From Typhlomys cinereus (lineage: Eukaryota > Chordata > Mammalia > Rodentia > Platacanthomyidae): a stretch of 64,000 nt of DNA. The stretch is taken from the NCBI GenBank assembly GCA_023101885.1, contig JALPQD010000089.1, forward strand, positions 5,751,087-5,815,086, read 5' to 3'. How positions within the stretch are numbered: the stretch's first letter is position 1; each line of letters starts with the position of its first letter. Under the pieces are notes generated by a model. The model made no database searches, was not told the DNA's origin, and saw only the letters and a program-made list of their open reading frames with translations. Below are positions 12,120 to 24,484 of the stretch, one piece after another. The translations under genes were made by a program, and so were the position numbers.

Positions 12120-12600
12120 CATTTTTAATCTTTGACATTTTCATATATAAGTTTAATGAACTTATATGATTTCATCTCTTACTACCAGTTCACACACCCC
12201 TCCATACCACCCTATTCATTTTCCTTTCTATCCCACCTCCCTCTAGCTCCCTCCTGCACCTGAATATGTGATCCATTGGTCTCATCCAGGATGTCTATAT
12301 AGTAATTTTTAATGTTTTTATTTGTCCATGTTTATAAGGATATTGAATATTCATCCCATCTCCCATCTTCTCTCCCTCCTTCTTCCTTCCTATTCCCTCC
12401 CTTCTCTTTACCATTCCCTCTCACTCCTATTCACCTTCCACCTATATGCTTCTATGGACCCCCGGGTTCATTCTAGCTTATCTACTCCTGTGGAGGCTTA
12501 GGCCTCCAAGGTATATCAAGTTCCCTCTCTTTCGGCCACTCCACTGATATGTGCAATTCCCTTACAGTGGGAATCTTTGGTTCTAAACAGTAATTTTTAA
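12120..12600 (-). mobile_element. Possible old L1 3'-region fragment
   Basis: A pyrimidine-rich block (ccctcctgcacc, tctccctccttcttccttcc, ccctctcactcc) within AT-rich sequence. The composition resembles an inverted rodent L1 3' untranslated region, whose sense strand is purine-rich. No diagnostic coding segment is present, so this is tentative. Confidence 0.35.
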
Positions 12601-13904
12601 AAACATTTTTACTCTTTTATAATAACTTCCCTTAAAATAAAACGCACTGGTCAATTGCAAAAAAAATTCTTTCTTTATATCCTTACTTTTTAGCGGTTTT
12701 ACGTCTTCAAACTTTTTATACTAAACATAACAAATTATCCCAAACCTCCCACCACTTGGTATTACATGCCCACTATCTCTGCCCCTCACATCTTGTTCTG
12801 CTGTAGTGTCTCCAACTATGATGACAAATGTGAGCTTCAACTCCTGACTACAATGGATGATTCCAAAAGGTCCCATGAAACACCTGCCTGAGACAGGTCA
12901 GAGTTCACATTTCTTTCCTAATACATATAAAGAGAACACTGTAAATAATAATAAAAATATAGCACAGTAAGTACATAAGCCAATACAATAGACCTTTGAT
13001 GTCATAAAATTTCAGTACGATATATAATCATGTGTGTTATACTTTTATCCAATTGCAGATGCAGTTCTTTTGTTCACACCAGCATCACCTCAAACACATG
13101 AATCATCCATTACGCTTTAATGTCTCAGTGACTAGGAAACCACAGAGCAGTAGGAAACTGTCAGCTGTCAATTTTATGGGAGCAACCAGTGTCCATGTGG
13201 CCCTGAATTGAGACAAGCATTGCTATATAATATGTGACTTCAACTGGGTTGTATTCTATAAGTACATGGAAATACAGGGACACACCATATGCTTAAAGAC
13301 TGAGAAACTGAATTAATAATCCTAAGTATGAGATAAAGTAAATTCTTTAGAGCAACATACACACCTTCAAAAAATATTACTGATTTAAATTTGCAAAACA
13401 GGGGAACTCTGTATGGTACAGACTGGGCAGAGAAAAACAGAAATGAGAGAATTTGGAATACTATTTTTATTTTCATCAGTAGAAAAGGAATTTAGCTTTT
13501 GCTGCCAGAGAGTAAAATCAGCTTTTCTCTAACCTCCAAGAAACCAACAGGAAATCACATTTTCCTTTTTCAGCACCCATTTTTCAAGGACAGCTCCAGA
13601 AATGTTGAATCCCATCATGTTTGATCCATTAATTGATAGTTTTGCTCCAACTTGTTTGTGATGGATTTAGAGTCAGAAAAAAAAAAAACCTAGTAGCAGC
13701 CCTGGCCATACTATTAACTAGCTGTGACTTAAACTGTGTCGAATTCAAGGTGTGACCCATGAGATGATTATTGGATGCCTGCAGAGCGGCCTGGTGCATG
13801 TGAACTCACTGATGCTCACAGTTCTTTGATGCAGAGCTTGCATGAGTTACAGAGAATAAAACCAGAGCAGTGTGGTGAAAGTGTGCTCAAAGTAGCAAAG
13901 CTAT
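12601..13904. other. Unassigned AT-rich DNA
   Basis: No gene or confident repeat recognised. Confidence 0.5.
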
Positions 13905-14265
13905 GGGGTTCATTTCCTAGGGCAAAGTACTATAAACTCAGCATTTTAAAACAAGACTATTATCTCACAGGTCTATAGACACGAAGCCTACCATCAGTTT
14001 TACAGGATCAGATTCAGGGCTGGGCAGAGTTGCTTTACTTCTGGAAACCAAGGAGAAAGCTTCCTTTCTGGTCTTTTCTAGCTTTTGGCATGTGCCTGCT
14101 CACCTTGGTTCTCTCCTGCATACTCCTAAACTCCATCCCATCTCCTACATCCTCTTCCTTGTCAAATCCTTCTGTTTCCTTCTTGTCGCCTTTATACCGG
14201 ACTGGACCTGACATTTCAGAATGTTCTCCCATCTCAGCATCCCGTTTGAGATGTCTTTTGTGGTG
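13905..14265 (-). mobile_element. Ancient MaLR-type LTR or similar mammalian repeat
   Basis: The start (cctagggcaaagtactataaac, then ttttaaaacaagactatt, atctcacaggtct) resembles a mammalian repeat that opens with a 'cataacaaagtaccacaaac ... tttatttctcacagttctgg' order when inverted. The later part is CT-rich. Highly diverged. Confidence 0.4.
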
Positions 14266-14389
14266 AGGACAATGAGGTCTGAACCAAAGAGTTCTGTAGA
14301 GAAAAGACCATGATGCTGGTCACAGTTCTGAAGACATTGCCGCCTGCCTGGGAAGAACAAAAAATAGAGACCAGGAGAGCGGTAGGGAT

Positions 14390-14678
14390 TGGAGGCATGG
14401 CTTAGTCAGTACTATGGGAAGTGGTTGCCCCATAAATATGAGGACCGGATGTCGAGCACCCACATTGAAAAGCTGGGCCTGGGCAGTGGGTGCCACTAAC
14501 CTTGATGCTGATGAGGCAGATACAAGAGTATCCCTTGGGCTCACTAGACAATGAATGAGCCAAATGAAGGAGGTACGTCTTCACTGAGAAATCCTGTCTC
14601 AATAAATATGGTGGAAAGTGATTGAGGAAGTCAACGCCCATTGACCTCTGATCTTCACATGCACCCACACAAACACTT

Positions 14679-14718
<40 letters not shown>
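14390..14718 (+). mobile_element. B4-type SINE with (CA)n tail
   Basis: Head ggattggaggcatggcttag, a cagtgggtgccactaacc B1-like junction, gaaatcctgtctcaataaat, then gtgattgaggaagtcaacgcccattgacctctgatc, the distinctive 3' part of rodent B4 elements, and a CA tail at about 14680-14715. Confidence 0.75.
14679..14715 (+). repeat. (CA)n microsatellite
   Basis: About 18 CA units forming the tail of the B4 element. Confidence 0.95.
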
Positions 14719-15646
14719 CACAAGTAAAAAGACCAGATCTACTGCTCTCTTAGCTTTTATGGGTAATAAATAATATAAGTTGTTTCCCATCACCTTTCAT
14801 CATTTTATAAGCCAATATTTCAGAACATGGGTAGGGCTGAGTGCTCTTCTTTCTTTGTACTTAATTTTGGAGGTTTAAATTAAAACAATTTTTCATTCTT
14901 GCCCTCCTGTCTTCTTGCATAAGGGTTATTTAGCAGCACTGCATTTGTGAGGAACTGGGGCCTACCTTGTTGCTACACATGTATTCTCGTCTCCCCGCAT
15001 TTATCCAAATCCTGACACATAGTCTCACCCACAGAGGACGTTCCTAGAAGTGTGCTAATCCCCAGGATTAGTGTGCTGGATGCTTTGTAATACCTGGATG
15101 ATTTAGCAATTTCCCCATTTACCTCCTCATCCCTCTCTGCTTCCTTTTCTGAAAGGAAAATATAATAAGATTTTAATATTAGCTACTTGGCTTTTTTTTA
15201 AGTTTCCACTTGGCAAATTAAAAAAGAGATTTAAAAAACATTAAAGCATTAACCTATGGATTGCTCATTCTCAGAACATTTGGGGGCAGACCAAGAAACA
15301 CGAAGGTGCCCCCATGATTAAGGTTGAGTAATGGCGCACTCAGTGTAAGACATCCCTCAAGCCTTTAAGGGATCATTCAATCCCGGGCCCATTGCTCTAG
15401 ACAACTGTGCAATGAGAATGGTGTGAGAGGCTTTCTGAGAGGAGAGACAGAGTCTGAAGTGAGGAACTAGACACTCCATCAGCATGGCATTGAAAGAGGG
15501 GCCATCTCTATCTGTCAGGTTCTAGCCCATCCTTCATGGCCCAGCTGCAGGGACAGCCCTGTTTTATAGTCGCTGGACTGCCACACTGCTGAGATCATGT
15601 CTATATCTAAAGGAGAGAGGGTCCAATTCACAGGATTGTTTTTCTT
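14719..15646. other. Unassigned DNA
   Basis: No gene or repeat recognised. Positions 15290-15560 are less AT-rich than the surroundings. Confidence 0.5.
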
Positions 15647-15808
15647 TTGCTAAAACCGGGTGGATTCAATATTGAAGGATGCTGCGAAGCACTTGCATTA
15701 AGGTCTCAGGTGCTATGCAAAGGTCGAGGTGGCGGTGGGAAGGGAAACTCCCAAGGAATGTGGTGCTCTCTCTCCCACGTCTCCACTGGGTACTGGCTGG
15801 GAAGGCAA

Positions 15809-15840
<32 letters not shown>

Positions 15841-16672
15841 TTAAGTTATTTTATTCTGTTTTGCAGCTTTCAGAAACACTTCCTTCTGGCATTGTTCTTG
15901 GGATCTTCAGCTCTTGTACCACAGCACTGGCTGGTTCTGGAAACGGGACTCACATTGACTCTATCACCAAATGTAGAAATAGAGCACTGTGTGTTGGTAC
16001 CAAGGAAGGTTTGCTCATTGACACCAGTGTGCCCTCTCAGGATTCACAGGGCAGGCCCTACATATTGCCACCCTCAGCAAATGGAAGGAGAGGGAGCCCT
16101 TTGGGACTTTTCCTGCACGTAAAGTGGGGGACATCCTTGTTGCCGTCTTTCTGGCTTCTGTGCATCATGACATCCGTTTGGTCAATGCGCATGCGAGTTC
16201 AAAGGGTAGAAATAGGGACTGGCAGGAATTCTGCCCTTCATTCACACTCCCAGAACTTCACCTGCCACAGACCTGGTTGTGTCTTCTGTCCTATGGAAAG
16301 GAGATGGCACAAAGGGTCCACTCAGGATTGACTCTTGGGAAGATAGATTTTTGGAAGGAAATGAGAATTGTTTGGTATAACTTCATTTTAGAGCACAGAA
16401 TATGGGAAAGACAGGCGGAGACAGACGAAGATGCACAAAGAGGATGTTTCTGGAGACAGATGTATGAGAAGGAACTTCTTGCTGCTGAAGGAAGATTTCT
16501 TAGGAGACAGGACTCATTGGAAGAGGGTGAAGAGCATTTATACTTAGGTGAAGGCCCTATCAGTTTGGATGAGAAGCTTGGGCACCACATTCAAGTCATT
16601 CTTATTCTACAAAATACACATTTATTTTTACTAATGCTATTTAATTTTTGGAAGCATTTAATGTACACTTAG
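15647..16672 (+). other. Stop-poor segment with overlapping open frames; not a supported gene
   Basis: Plus-strand open frames of 147, 200 and 182 codons (15679-16122, 15729-16331, 16124-16672) overlap in three different frames. The 200-codon frame includes a leucine run from the (CTG)9 tract. A plausible 3' splice acceptor (ttattctgttttgcag) ends at 15866, followed by an open stretch. None of the translations resembles a family I recognise, and overlapping frames in all three phases argue for low stop density rather than one gene. Confidence 0.3.
15810..15836 (+). repeat. (CTG)9 trinucleotide repeat
   Basis: Nine uninterrupted CTG units, starting after ggcaag. It is short and uninterrupted, in a segment free of recognised transposons. 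Confidence 0.97.
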
Positions 16673-17112
16673 TTCTCACATAGTCTTCAGCAGAGGCATG
16701 ATTATTACAGAAACTTAGGAGACGAAGGACTTCCGCATCACACGGCTGCTCACATGGCAAGAGGACTCTCCTGCCACCCTTGGAACTTATATGTGCATGA
16801 ACAGAGATGCAGCAGGATTAATGTGATGGTAGAGTCAGGCACAGGCACTAGAGGACCTCAGAGGAAGCCCAAGGGAGAAAGACCTTTATGAACAAAAAGA
16901 CGAAGAAGTAGAGTGGGGCTGAGAGATGAGAGTGTACCAACATGGCTGGGGGAAGAATGTAAAGTAAGTAAACACACAGTTTGAAAGCTGGTGTGGCAAG
17001 TCCAGTCCAGAGACACACATGACCCACGGTAAACAGATCTGCATACCGGGTCATAGGGTCTGGCTTTCATTCTTTCATGTACCAAATCAATAAAAGAAGA
17101 CAATATTGCAAT
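16673..17112. other. Unassigned DNA
   Basis: No gene or confident repeat recognised. Confidence 0.5.
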
Positions 17113-17490
17113 TACTTTTCTTTTACATTATGACACAATTCTCACATGCAACTTAGAGGGAAAAGGGAGAATTATTTGGTTTATAGTTTCAGAGGGGATA
17201 AAGTTCATTATGGAAGGAATCACAAAGCAGAAGGATTAGCAGGAGGCAGAAGCAGGAAGATGACTCATATCACTACTGAACATAACAGGAAGGCAGAGAA
17301 AGCAAGAACAAACTGGAAACAAGGTGCAGTCACCAAACCTTAAGAACCGCCCCCTGTAACATGACTTCTTGCTCCAGCAAGGCTTCACCTCCTAAAGGTA
17401 CCACAACTGTCTAAAACATTAACCCCAACTAAGGAGTCACACACATAAGCCTATTTGGGGCATCGCACATTCAAACCATGAAAAACCTTC
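17113..17490 (-). mobile_element. MT-like MaLR LTR
   Basis: Inverted MT/MST-type order on the plus strand: acttagagggaaaaggg, tatttggtttatagtttcagagg, ggcagaagcaggaagatgac, ccagcaaggcttcacctcct, gtaccacaactgtc, then cattcaaaccatga. Terminal dinucleotides and TSD are unclear. Confidence 0.7.
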
Positions 17491-18125
17491 CCTACTAGTA
17501 ACATACAAATGGACAGATAGAAGGAGGTGGAGCAATGGCAAAAATCATTAGCAAGCTATTATAGAAGTTTATGCAAGAAACATTCAAGGTCAATAGGATA
17601 GAGATGAGTGAATCCAATTTAAGAGACTTTTCAGAAGAGGCAAAATAGTCAGGACTTGGTAGATTCTTTCATGGGTGGAGGAGAAGAGGGATTTAGTCCA
17701 TGATGACTCATATTGCAAAGACATCTAGCTGTGAATGCCAGCTAGATGAGGGAGTCATTATCCGTGTTGGGAAATTCCAGTGATAATGGTAATAATCATC
17801 GCCTCTTAGTGAGCCTCATTGCCTCTGGTCTTTCTCTGCTTCAATTCATTCTTCATAATGTCTAACTTTGCAGATTATTCTCAGTGATATTACAGACATT
17901 GAAACAAGCAATCTACTGTTTGATTTTAAACTTGGCAGGACCATGGGGAAGGGGGAAGAACCCATGAACAAAAAAGCTTCTACCCTTCCTTATTTAAAGC
18001 AGGAGATGGAAGGCTCTCGTTTCAAGCTATGCTGGGCCTGTGTTTACAATTTCATAGTAAAAATAATAGGAATTTATAGTTGTTGGATCTTTCCTACATG
18101 TCAAGAATGGTATTAGATTTTTTAA
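17491..18125. other. Unassigned AT-rich DNA
   Basis: No gene or repeat recognised. Confidence 0.5.
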
Positions 18126-18295
18126 ACCTTTTTTAGTCATCGCAACAAACCCTTTATATACTCAATTTGCTATTTGATTTCCTCCACTTATCCAGATGAA
18201 CAAGTAAGCCAAAGAGAGGCTAAGTAATCTGATCAAGAAGAAATATCTATTAAGTGGCCATTTGAACAGATCACCTGAGCCTGTGTTATGAGAAG
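18126..18295 (+). mobile_element. MIR SINE fragment
   Basis: Follows the MIR order: catcgcaacaaacccttta, cttatccagatgaacaag, gagaggctaagtaatctgatc, ggccatttgaacagatcacc. Confidence 0.6.
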
Positions 18296-18992
18296 CACAC
18301 ACACTCAAAGAGGAAAGGTATGCACATATAAGTATGGAGCTGATTTAGGAGGAACTAAAGAGAAAATGTGCTTGGTATTCTCTTCATAACTCATGACTCA
18401 GCTCTGACTAAGTACAAGCTCTGATTGATTTCTCCTATGCTAACTGCACACTCATGGCTATATAAATAGAATTTCTGGAGCCCTAAAAATGGCCCGAAAT
18501 ATGCTCCATTTTTCATTTCACAGAACAAGAATTTGGTAGCTGCTAACTACTAAATGTTGACAGCTAGACAATGAAGACTTGGAAGGGCAGCCCAGAAAAT
18601 GCCATTGATACTGCCCAGGTGGCTCTGGACTGAAAAGAACACCCAAGGACATTAAGTGGATCTCTCTAGACAGTGGAACCTTCAGGAGAAGGCTTCCTGA
18701 ACATCTGCTCTCACTGCATTGTCTTTCCTCGCTTGGCAGGGCAAAACCCACTTTTAGTCTGGTCTGGTCCTTTTACTACTTAGATTGACACAGCGCTACT
18801 GACAGTCCTGGCTGCACCTTCCTCTTGGATCATTGACTCTGTCCCCTATCCAGTTACTATTCTGGCACAGCACTGGTGTCTGAGTGTAGCAGAATGGAAG
18901 GAGTTTTGTATAAATGTCCCTATAGGGACAATACTCGAAGGAGAAAAATAGACCTTTACCTAATAAAAATGACTATTTAAAAATTGTATTCA
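18296..18992. other. Unassigned DNA
   Basis: Nothing recognised. Confidence 0.5.
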
Positions 18993-19305
18993 TGGCTGGG
19001 AAGATGACTCACGGGGGTAAAGTGCTTGTTGTACAAGCATGGGAATCTCAGTTCGAATCCCCAGTACCCACATAAAAGCTGTGTGTGGTAGCGTGAATCT
19101 ATAAACCCAGTGCTGGATGCTGGAGACAGGTAGATCCCAGGTACTTGCTACCCAGCGAGTTTTGCCAAAATAAGGATTCTGTGAGAGACCTTGACTCAAC
19201 TATTAAAGTGTAGAGTTAATGAGGCAAATGCCTGACATCAACCTCTGACCTCCATTAGTGCATGCACGTATTTACCACCTGCCACACACACACTCACGTT
19301 CTGTT
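18993..19305 (+). mobile_element. B4-type SINE
   Basis: Head ggctgggaagatgactcac with a cgaatccccagtacccacat B-box region, a B1-like middle (ctataaacccagtgctgg), cctgacatcaacctctgacctcc and a CA-rich end. The arrangement matches the element at 14390. Confidence 0.75.
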
Positions 19306-20194
19306 CAACTATACCTTTTACATAACTGCTAGTCAATGAAGTCAAGTAGCTATTTAGCCACCCTTTCTTTTCTAACAGGACTCAGAATGAATCACATATC
19401 AAAAACAGGGTACTGGGTAAATGTATAAAAGAATAGCAAGAAAAACTAATCTATATTAAATTTTCTACTTCAACCATAAGCAGATATCACTGAGCTGATA
19501 ATCCAAATAACACACATCATTATCTTGCAGTTCATGGGTTACAAAGGCCACATATGTCATTATTTGGAAGATGGCTTGGTTAAAGAAATCCTAAAAATAG
19601 GTGGCACCCAAACCCAATAGTCTGATCATTTGTCCTACTGGAAATGTTGAATTCAATGAACAGTCACATGGGGGTGTGTTCTCATTCCTGGATACAAACT
19701 CTTGACTCATCTAGTTGAACTTCCTGGCTCAAGCATACCTCCAAATATAAACAGAAACACAAAGCAGGAGATAAGCCATGGAAAAGCATGAATAATAGAT
19801 CCCAAGAATTCCCTAATCCTCAAAAGTGTCTACGCTACATTACATGGTAAAAGGGAATTTGTAGGTGTGATTAAGGTCATTTGCCTTGAGACAGTGAGAT
19901 GATCATGAATTATCTCTGTGGTTTTAACCTAATCACATGACTTCTGAAAAGTTGACAGTATTTCCTAACTGTAGCTAATCAAAGAGATTTGTTTTCAGTA
20001 GAAGAAAGAGCAGAAAGTTATAACAAGCTCTTGGCTGTGAAGATGGAGGACAAGAGGCCACAACAACTCAGAGACTGTGGGTAGCTGCAGAAGCTTGAAA
20101 ACATAAATAGTTTGTTGACAAAGCTCTAGACAGGAAGAACCTGGCCATAGAGGAACACAACACCAAAGCTCATGCATGTGACTTATTCACCTTT
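19306..20194. other. Unassigned AT-rich DNA
   Basis: No gene or confident repeat recognised. Confidence 0.5.
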
Positions 20195-20560
20195 TGATAA
20201 TTTCAATATGAATTTCTCACCTCAGGGTCATATGTTTGAATCTCTAGCTGCTGTGAATGTTCTAGCAGGTTGTGGTGCCCCTAAAAGGTAAAATATTGTT
20301 GGAGAAAGGCGTATCACAGAGGGACAGTCATGAGGCTTGGAAGGACAGTCCTGCTCCTATTGTCTTTTGCTCTCTCTATCTCCTTATGGCTGCTGTGATG
20401 GAAACTGGCCCCTGCTTTGGCAGCTGGCCACTACTCCTTCTGCTGTGCGATTTCCGCCACTGATGGAAACACAAACCAAATAAATAACGCCTTTCTTCCT
20501 TAAAGAGGTTATGTCAATATACTGTCTCCCAGTAGAAGGAGGGCAACTGCAAACTACTCC
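20195..20560 (+). mobile_element. MT-like MaLR LTR
   Basis: Begins TG and contains catatgtttgaatctctagc, tggagaaaggcgtatcac, tatggctgctgtgatgg and an aaataaataacgcc polyadenylation-type block, colinear with the LTRs at 26366 and 30707. The right end is approximate. Confidence 0.7.
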
Positions 20561-21044
20561 TAATAAACTTTAAATCATTTCTACATTACTTAAAATAACT
20601 GGTGTGATATTGACAGTTGCTATAAGAAAAATCTCTGCATATGTTCGACAAAGACACAACTCAAAGAATAATATCTCCAATCCACGACTGCTTAGACCCA
20701 CAAATGAAGAACCAGTGAATACGAAAGACTCTGTCCGTTAAGAAAAGATTAGCACACAATTATTTGACAGGCTTTAACAAAAGTCACAGCATTAGGCCAC
20801 AAGTGTCCTCCTTTCCAGAGTCTATTATATTTTCCCTTCAAAGTCCTGCACATATACTGCCTTCCCCATCACAATGTGACAGATGCCCTAATCTAACACA
20901 ATGGTGTCCTCATTAGGAACTCCATTCATTCATTCAAATATCTTTGAAGTCTTCGATCAATTGCATACTATAAAATAGGGACAGAGAATTTTTTCGTAAA
21001 AAGGAATAGTTCCTTGCCAAAAAATAACTCTAGCAAGGTTTGTG
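20561..21044. other. Unassigned AT-rich DNA
   Basis: No gene recognised. Confidence 0.5.
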
Positions 21045-21292
21045 TCTTAGTCCATTTTATCGGTATAATAAAACATACAATATTGAGAAATTTATAAAAA
21101 AAACTAAGTTTATTTCGACTTATGGTACAGGGAGCTGTGATGTCATGATAAATGACGAAACCTTCGGCAGCTTTAACTTATGATGGAAAATAGAAGGGCA
21201 AATAAATGAGAGCAAGACAAACCACAGGGGCCTGGCTTGATTTGCACTGTCCTGCTCTAAGAGGACAAGCCTGCTTCCTCAGAGAGGGTGAG

Positions 21293-21421
21293 TACAGCCA
21301 TCAAGATAGCTCAGCATGTAAAGTACCTGCTCACATACCTGGTGAGCTGAGCTCAATCTCCAGAAACCTACCTGGTGAGAAGTTACTTTTGAAGGTTTTC
21401 TTCTGACTTCTACCTAATGTT

Positions 21422-21472
<51 letters not shown>

Positions 21473-21474
21473 AA
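21293..21474 (+). mobile_element. B2-superfamily SINE nested in a MaLR LTR
   Basis: Starts gccatcaagatagctcagc, with gagctcaatctccagaaacc as the B-box region, gaaggttttcttctgacttc and a long (TC)n tail at 21423-21470. The host LTR resumes directly afterwards. Confidence 0.6.
21423..21470 (+). repeat. (TC)n microsatellite
   Basis: About 23 uninterrupted TC units at the 3' end of the nested SINE. Confidence 0.95.
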
Positions 21475-21590
21475 GATCTAATCACCTGCTTAACGTCTCA
21501 CTTCTCAACATCACTATAATGACATGCACAGTGAAATTCAACTCGAAGCCTTTGGAAGACAGACCACATTCAAACTGTAAAATTAGTAGA

Positions 21591-22336
21591 AAAGGGCACA
21601 AAAACACAGTAGTCAAGATAAACAGTAAAGCGAGTCTCTGCGATGGTGTGGTATATGCAGAAACTAAATGTCTCCATCTCCCAGACAAAGACCACTTGCC
21701 TCAAAGTGGGGGTAATGAGAGAATTCTTAGGCTTCTTGCAAGTATCCAGAGAAACAGCATGTCTGAAAAAAATGCTAGTTAATGGAAGAAAGAAGAACCT
21801 AGATTTAACAGTGAAGAGTACAGCTCTGAATCAGACCACTCGCACTAGCTATGTGAGTTCAGTCCTTAAATTCCTCATTTACTGATGCGTAAGTGTCCAT
21901 CTAAGACAACCCAGGGAAGCACAAGACAGGTATTCACAAATGCATGTGGCTGTTGTTATATAACAAACATAAACTAAAATGTAGTTTCTTATTTACCTGA
22001 AGACTTAGGTATAACTTTAACGTGATTATGAAACCATTTTTTTTAATTTAATTGTTTCTTTTTTCTATTTTTTCTATTTTTATCTGCTTGGTGAATTAAA
22101 TCCTCAGTCAAGTGTATCACGTGCAAGTATTCCATAATTGAGCTGAATCCCTAGTTCTAAGTATCCAATATCTTCCGCCTGTGTGCTACACAGGCTTTTA
22201 TTTTATTTTCCTTTTATTCTTTTAAACTTTTGTCCTCTTCCTTCATTTTATCCTTTGTCTCTGAAATCCTCAGACCTTCCAGCTTCTCTCCATCTCGCTT
22301 CCTTCTGTCCTTCACCCCTTCATTTCACATGATCAG
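21591..22336. other. Unassigned AT-rich DNA
   Basis: A weak inverted ID-like fragment (gcaagtattccataattgag, ctgaatccctagttct) lies near 22124-22162. Nothing else recognised. Confidence 0.4.
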
Positions 22337-22412
22337 CTAACACACACACACACTCACTCACACACACACACACACTCACACACACAGAGAGAGAGAGAGT
22401 TAGAGAGAGAGA
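22337..22412 (+). repeat. (CA)n followed by (GA)n compound microsatellite
   Basis: Interrupted CA units to about 22386, then GA units to about 22412. Confidence 0.9.
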
Positions 22413-23079
22413 AAGGGTTTGGTTCTGATGTGGTTCTAATGAGAAATCAAATAGATAAGACAGATTTCAGATTCCAACCTCAAATAGATATATTTTTATG
22501 GACACAAAAGAGAAAACGAATTATAAAAATTGCAGAAAATCATGGACATCAAAGGAAAAATCCACCTAAATTTCCTGGTAATGCTAGGGACAGGCAATCT
22601 CACCTTAAATTCAAAAGATGAGATATTAGTTTTGGGGTGAATAAAATTTAGATAAATAGTGACACCAGCAACAGCTGACCATCTTGCAGAAGGCACTGTT
22701 CCAAACCCTTTGCTCTCCTTGTCTCCTCTAATCCTCCACCTCTCTGATTATCTAACCCCAAGCTTAGTCTCTTAGAGATATGCCTGCCAATATCCCTCTG
22801 GGCTTCAAGCAGCTGAGCCATGACAGGATTAGGCAAAAGGGGGATGAAAGGAAAGGGGATTTCAGAAGATTGAACACTCTGAATTAAAGCTGTGAAGCTA
22901 TAGAGAGAAGGATTGTGGCATACTGGGAAACCATCCAACTTTTTATTATAATGACCTGAAAATAGACGAGGCAGAGTATATATACATACATGTGCATAGA
23001 CTGCTTCTTTGAGGCCCGAAGGTTACCAGCTTACTGCATCCGGTTCATGGTTTGGTGCCTAGCATCAGAGTGAGCTTTT
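22413..23079. other. Unassigned DNA
   Basis: No gene or confident repeat recognised. Confidence 0.5.
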
Positions 23080-23265
23080 ACTCTCAGACCGACCACTCCC
23101 TGCTTGAGGTTGTTACTCCTCTTCGTTCAGCCATAATTTCCTCATCTATACAAAGCATACAATTATGTCTCGTCTGGGATTAACTGTGAGGACTGAGAGG
23201 AAGTAGAAGACATGTCTGTCAGGGGGATTGGCACACAGCAGAATCCCAGCTAATGTAAAATGTCA
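23080..23265 (+). mobile_element. MIR SINE fragment
   Basis: Matches the MIR order: gccataatttcctcatctat, cgtctgggattaactgtgag, then ggcacacagcagaatcc. Confidence 0.55.
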
Positions 23266-23905
23266 AAAAATGATCCCTACTCCAAGGGCTGTGGCCAAGA
23301 TTATCTGTCATCTAGAAGTGCAGTTGACAGCTGTTGGGACCTGTTAAATGCAGGTTCCCGGTCTCCCCTGAATAGACATCAAAGAGGCAGGTAGGGATGC
23401 TCGGAGGAGCTGTAGCTTGTCACACAGAGAGCTCTCTGTAGCCTCCTGAAGTCCCCAGGTGTACGGTGCTTGCTGCCCTGTTTTTTTGGGGGGGCAACAG
23501 GAGTGGACACCCCTGGAGATGCTGCAGATTTCCTGGCTCATGTTCTGCAAAGTTTAGTGTGAACCTTTTTCTTCTAAATGCAAATATTATCTGCAGACTC
23601 TGTGTCTGTATTTGGCAAGTTTCTTTTTATTCTTTATTTACTTTAATTTGCTTAATGCCGTGGGGCTTGGGAATGAGCAGGGCTGGGATGTCCTTTGTAC
23701 TTCAATGCTCTTGAAATGAGAACAGAATAAAGAGAGATTTGCACACTCCTATGGTAGTACACTTCACTCACTGTGCACATCTTGATTGGGGGCTGCTAGG
23801 TTCAACACTTAAAAGGAAAGCTGAGAGGAACCCAAGCTTCTGTATTATTCTCAAGTGCCTTACTAGGTTTTCCCTTGGATTATTGTTTATTTAGTTATTA
23901 TGGGA
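23266..23905. other. Unassigned DNA
   Basis: Nothing recognised. Confidence 0.5.
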
Positions 23906-24005
23906 ACTCCCAGATAGAAAAAGGAACTTTAAGTTGCTTCCCCAGAGCCATATAACTTGGAGGGATCACCAGAACTTAACCCAAGCTGCTCTGGTCCCTG
24001 CATTC
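23906..24005 (+). mobile_element. MIR SINE 3' fragment
   Basis: Shows cagatagaaaaaggaacttt, aagttgcttccccagagcca, cagaacttaacccaagctgc, the layout of the MIR core and 3' half. Confidence 0.65.
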
Positions 24006-24034
24006 ATGCTGCAAGCATGATGAGGCATCACCTC

Positions 24035-24479
24035 TGTGATAGTTGGAAACAGATGTCAACTTGACGGTTGCAGGCTGGATTTTAGGCACATCTGGAAAGA
24101 ATTGATGGCTAGGGCAAGCCCTTAAGCAAGTCTGCAGGATATTGTTTGATCGATGTGAGAAGACCCATCCCATAATGGATGGAACCATTCTCATTGGTGG
24201 GGGGAGCAGGTGGATAAAACGGAGGGAGATGGTTCAGTAAGTTGGCATTTTTCAGCATACTTTGGCAGTGATGCTGTTTGGCAAGTGAAATTTGCCCTCT
24301 CAAAGTATTCCTTTGGTATAGTATACCCAGTTCCCTTGGGCCTCTGGTGTTGTCATGAACTCTCCTGCCAAACTAGACTAGAAACTACAGCAGGACAACC
24401 ATAAACCAGAGTAAAACCCCTTATTTCCCTCAGTTCTTTGGTCAGGAATCTATTGGCAACATGCAGGCAGATTGTGCAA
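24035..24479 (+). mobile_element. Solo LTR, ORR1-like MaLR (copy 3)
   Basis: About 445 bp, colinear with the other three copies: tgtgatagtt start, gatgtcaacttgacggttg, ctgcaggatattgtttgatc, gaactctcctgccaaac, gtaaaaccccttatttccct, and a gtgca end. The flanks carry the 5-bp direct repeat acctc (24030-24034 and 24480-24484). No internal region, so it is a solo LTR. Confidence 0.8.
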
Positions 24480-24484
24480 ACCTC

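Larger units (their letters stand above)
21045..21590 (-). mobile_element. MaLR LTR split by a SINE
   Basis: The left part (tccattttatcggtataata, aaatttataaaaaaaactaag, tttatttcgacttatggtac, atgagagcaagacaaacc) and the right part from about 21475 (gatctaatcacctgcttaac, then gaccacattcaaactgtaa) are the two ends of one inverted MT/MST-type LTR. A B2-superfamily SINE with a (CT)n tail lies between them. Confidence 0.65.
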
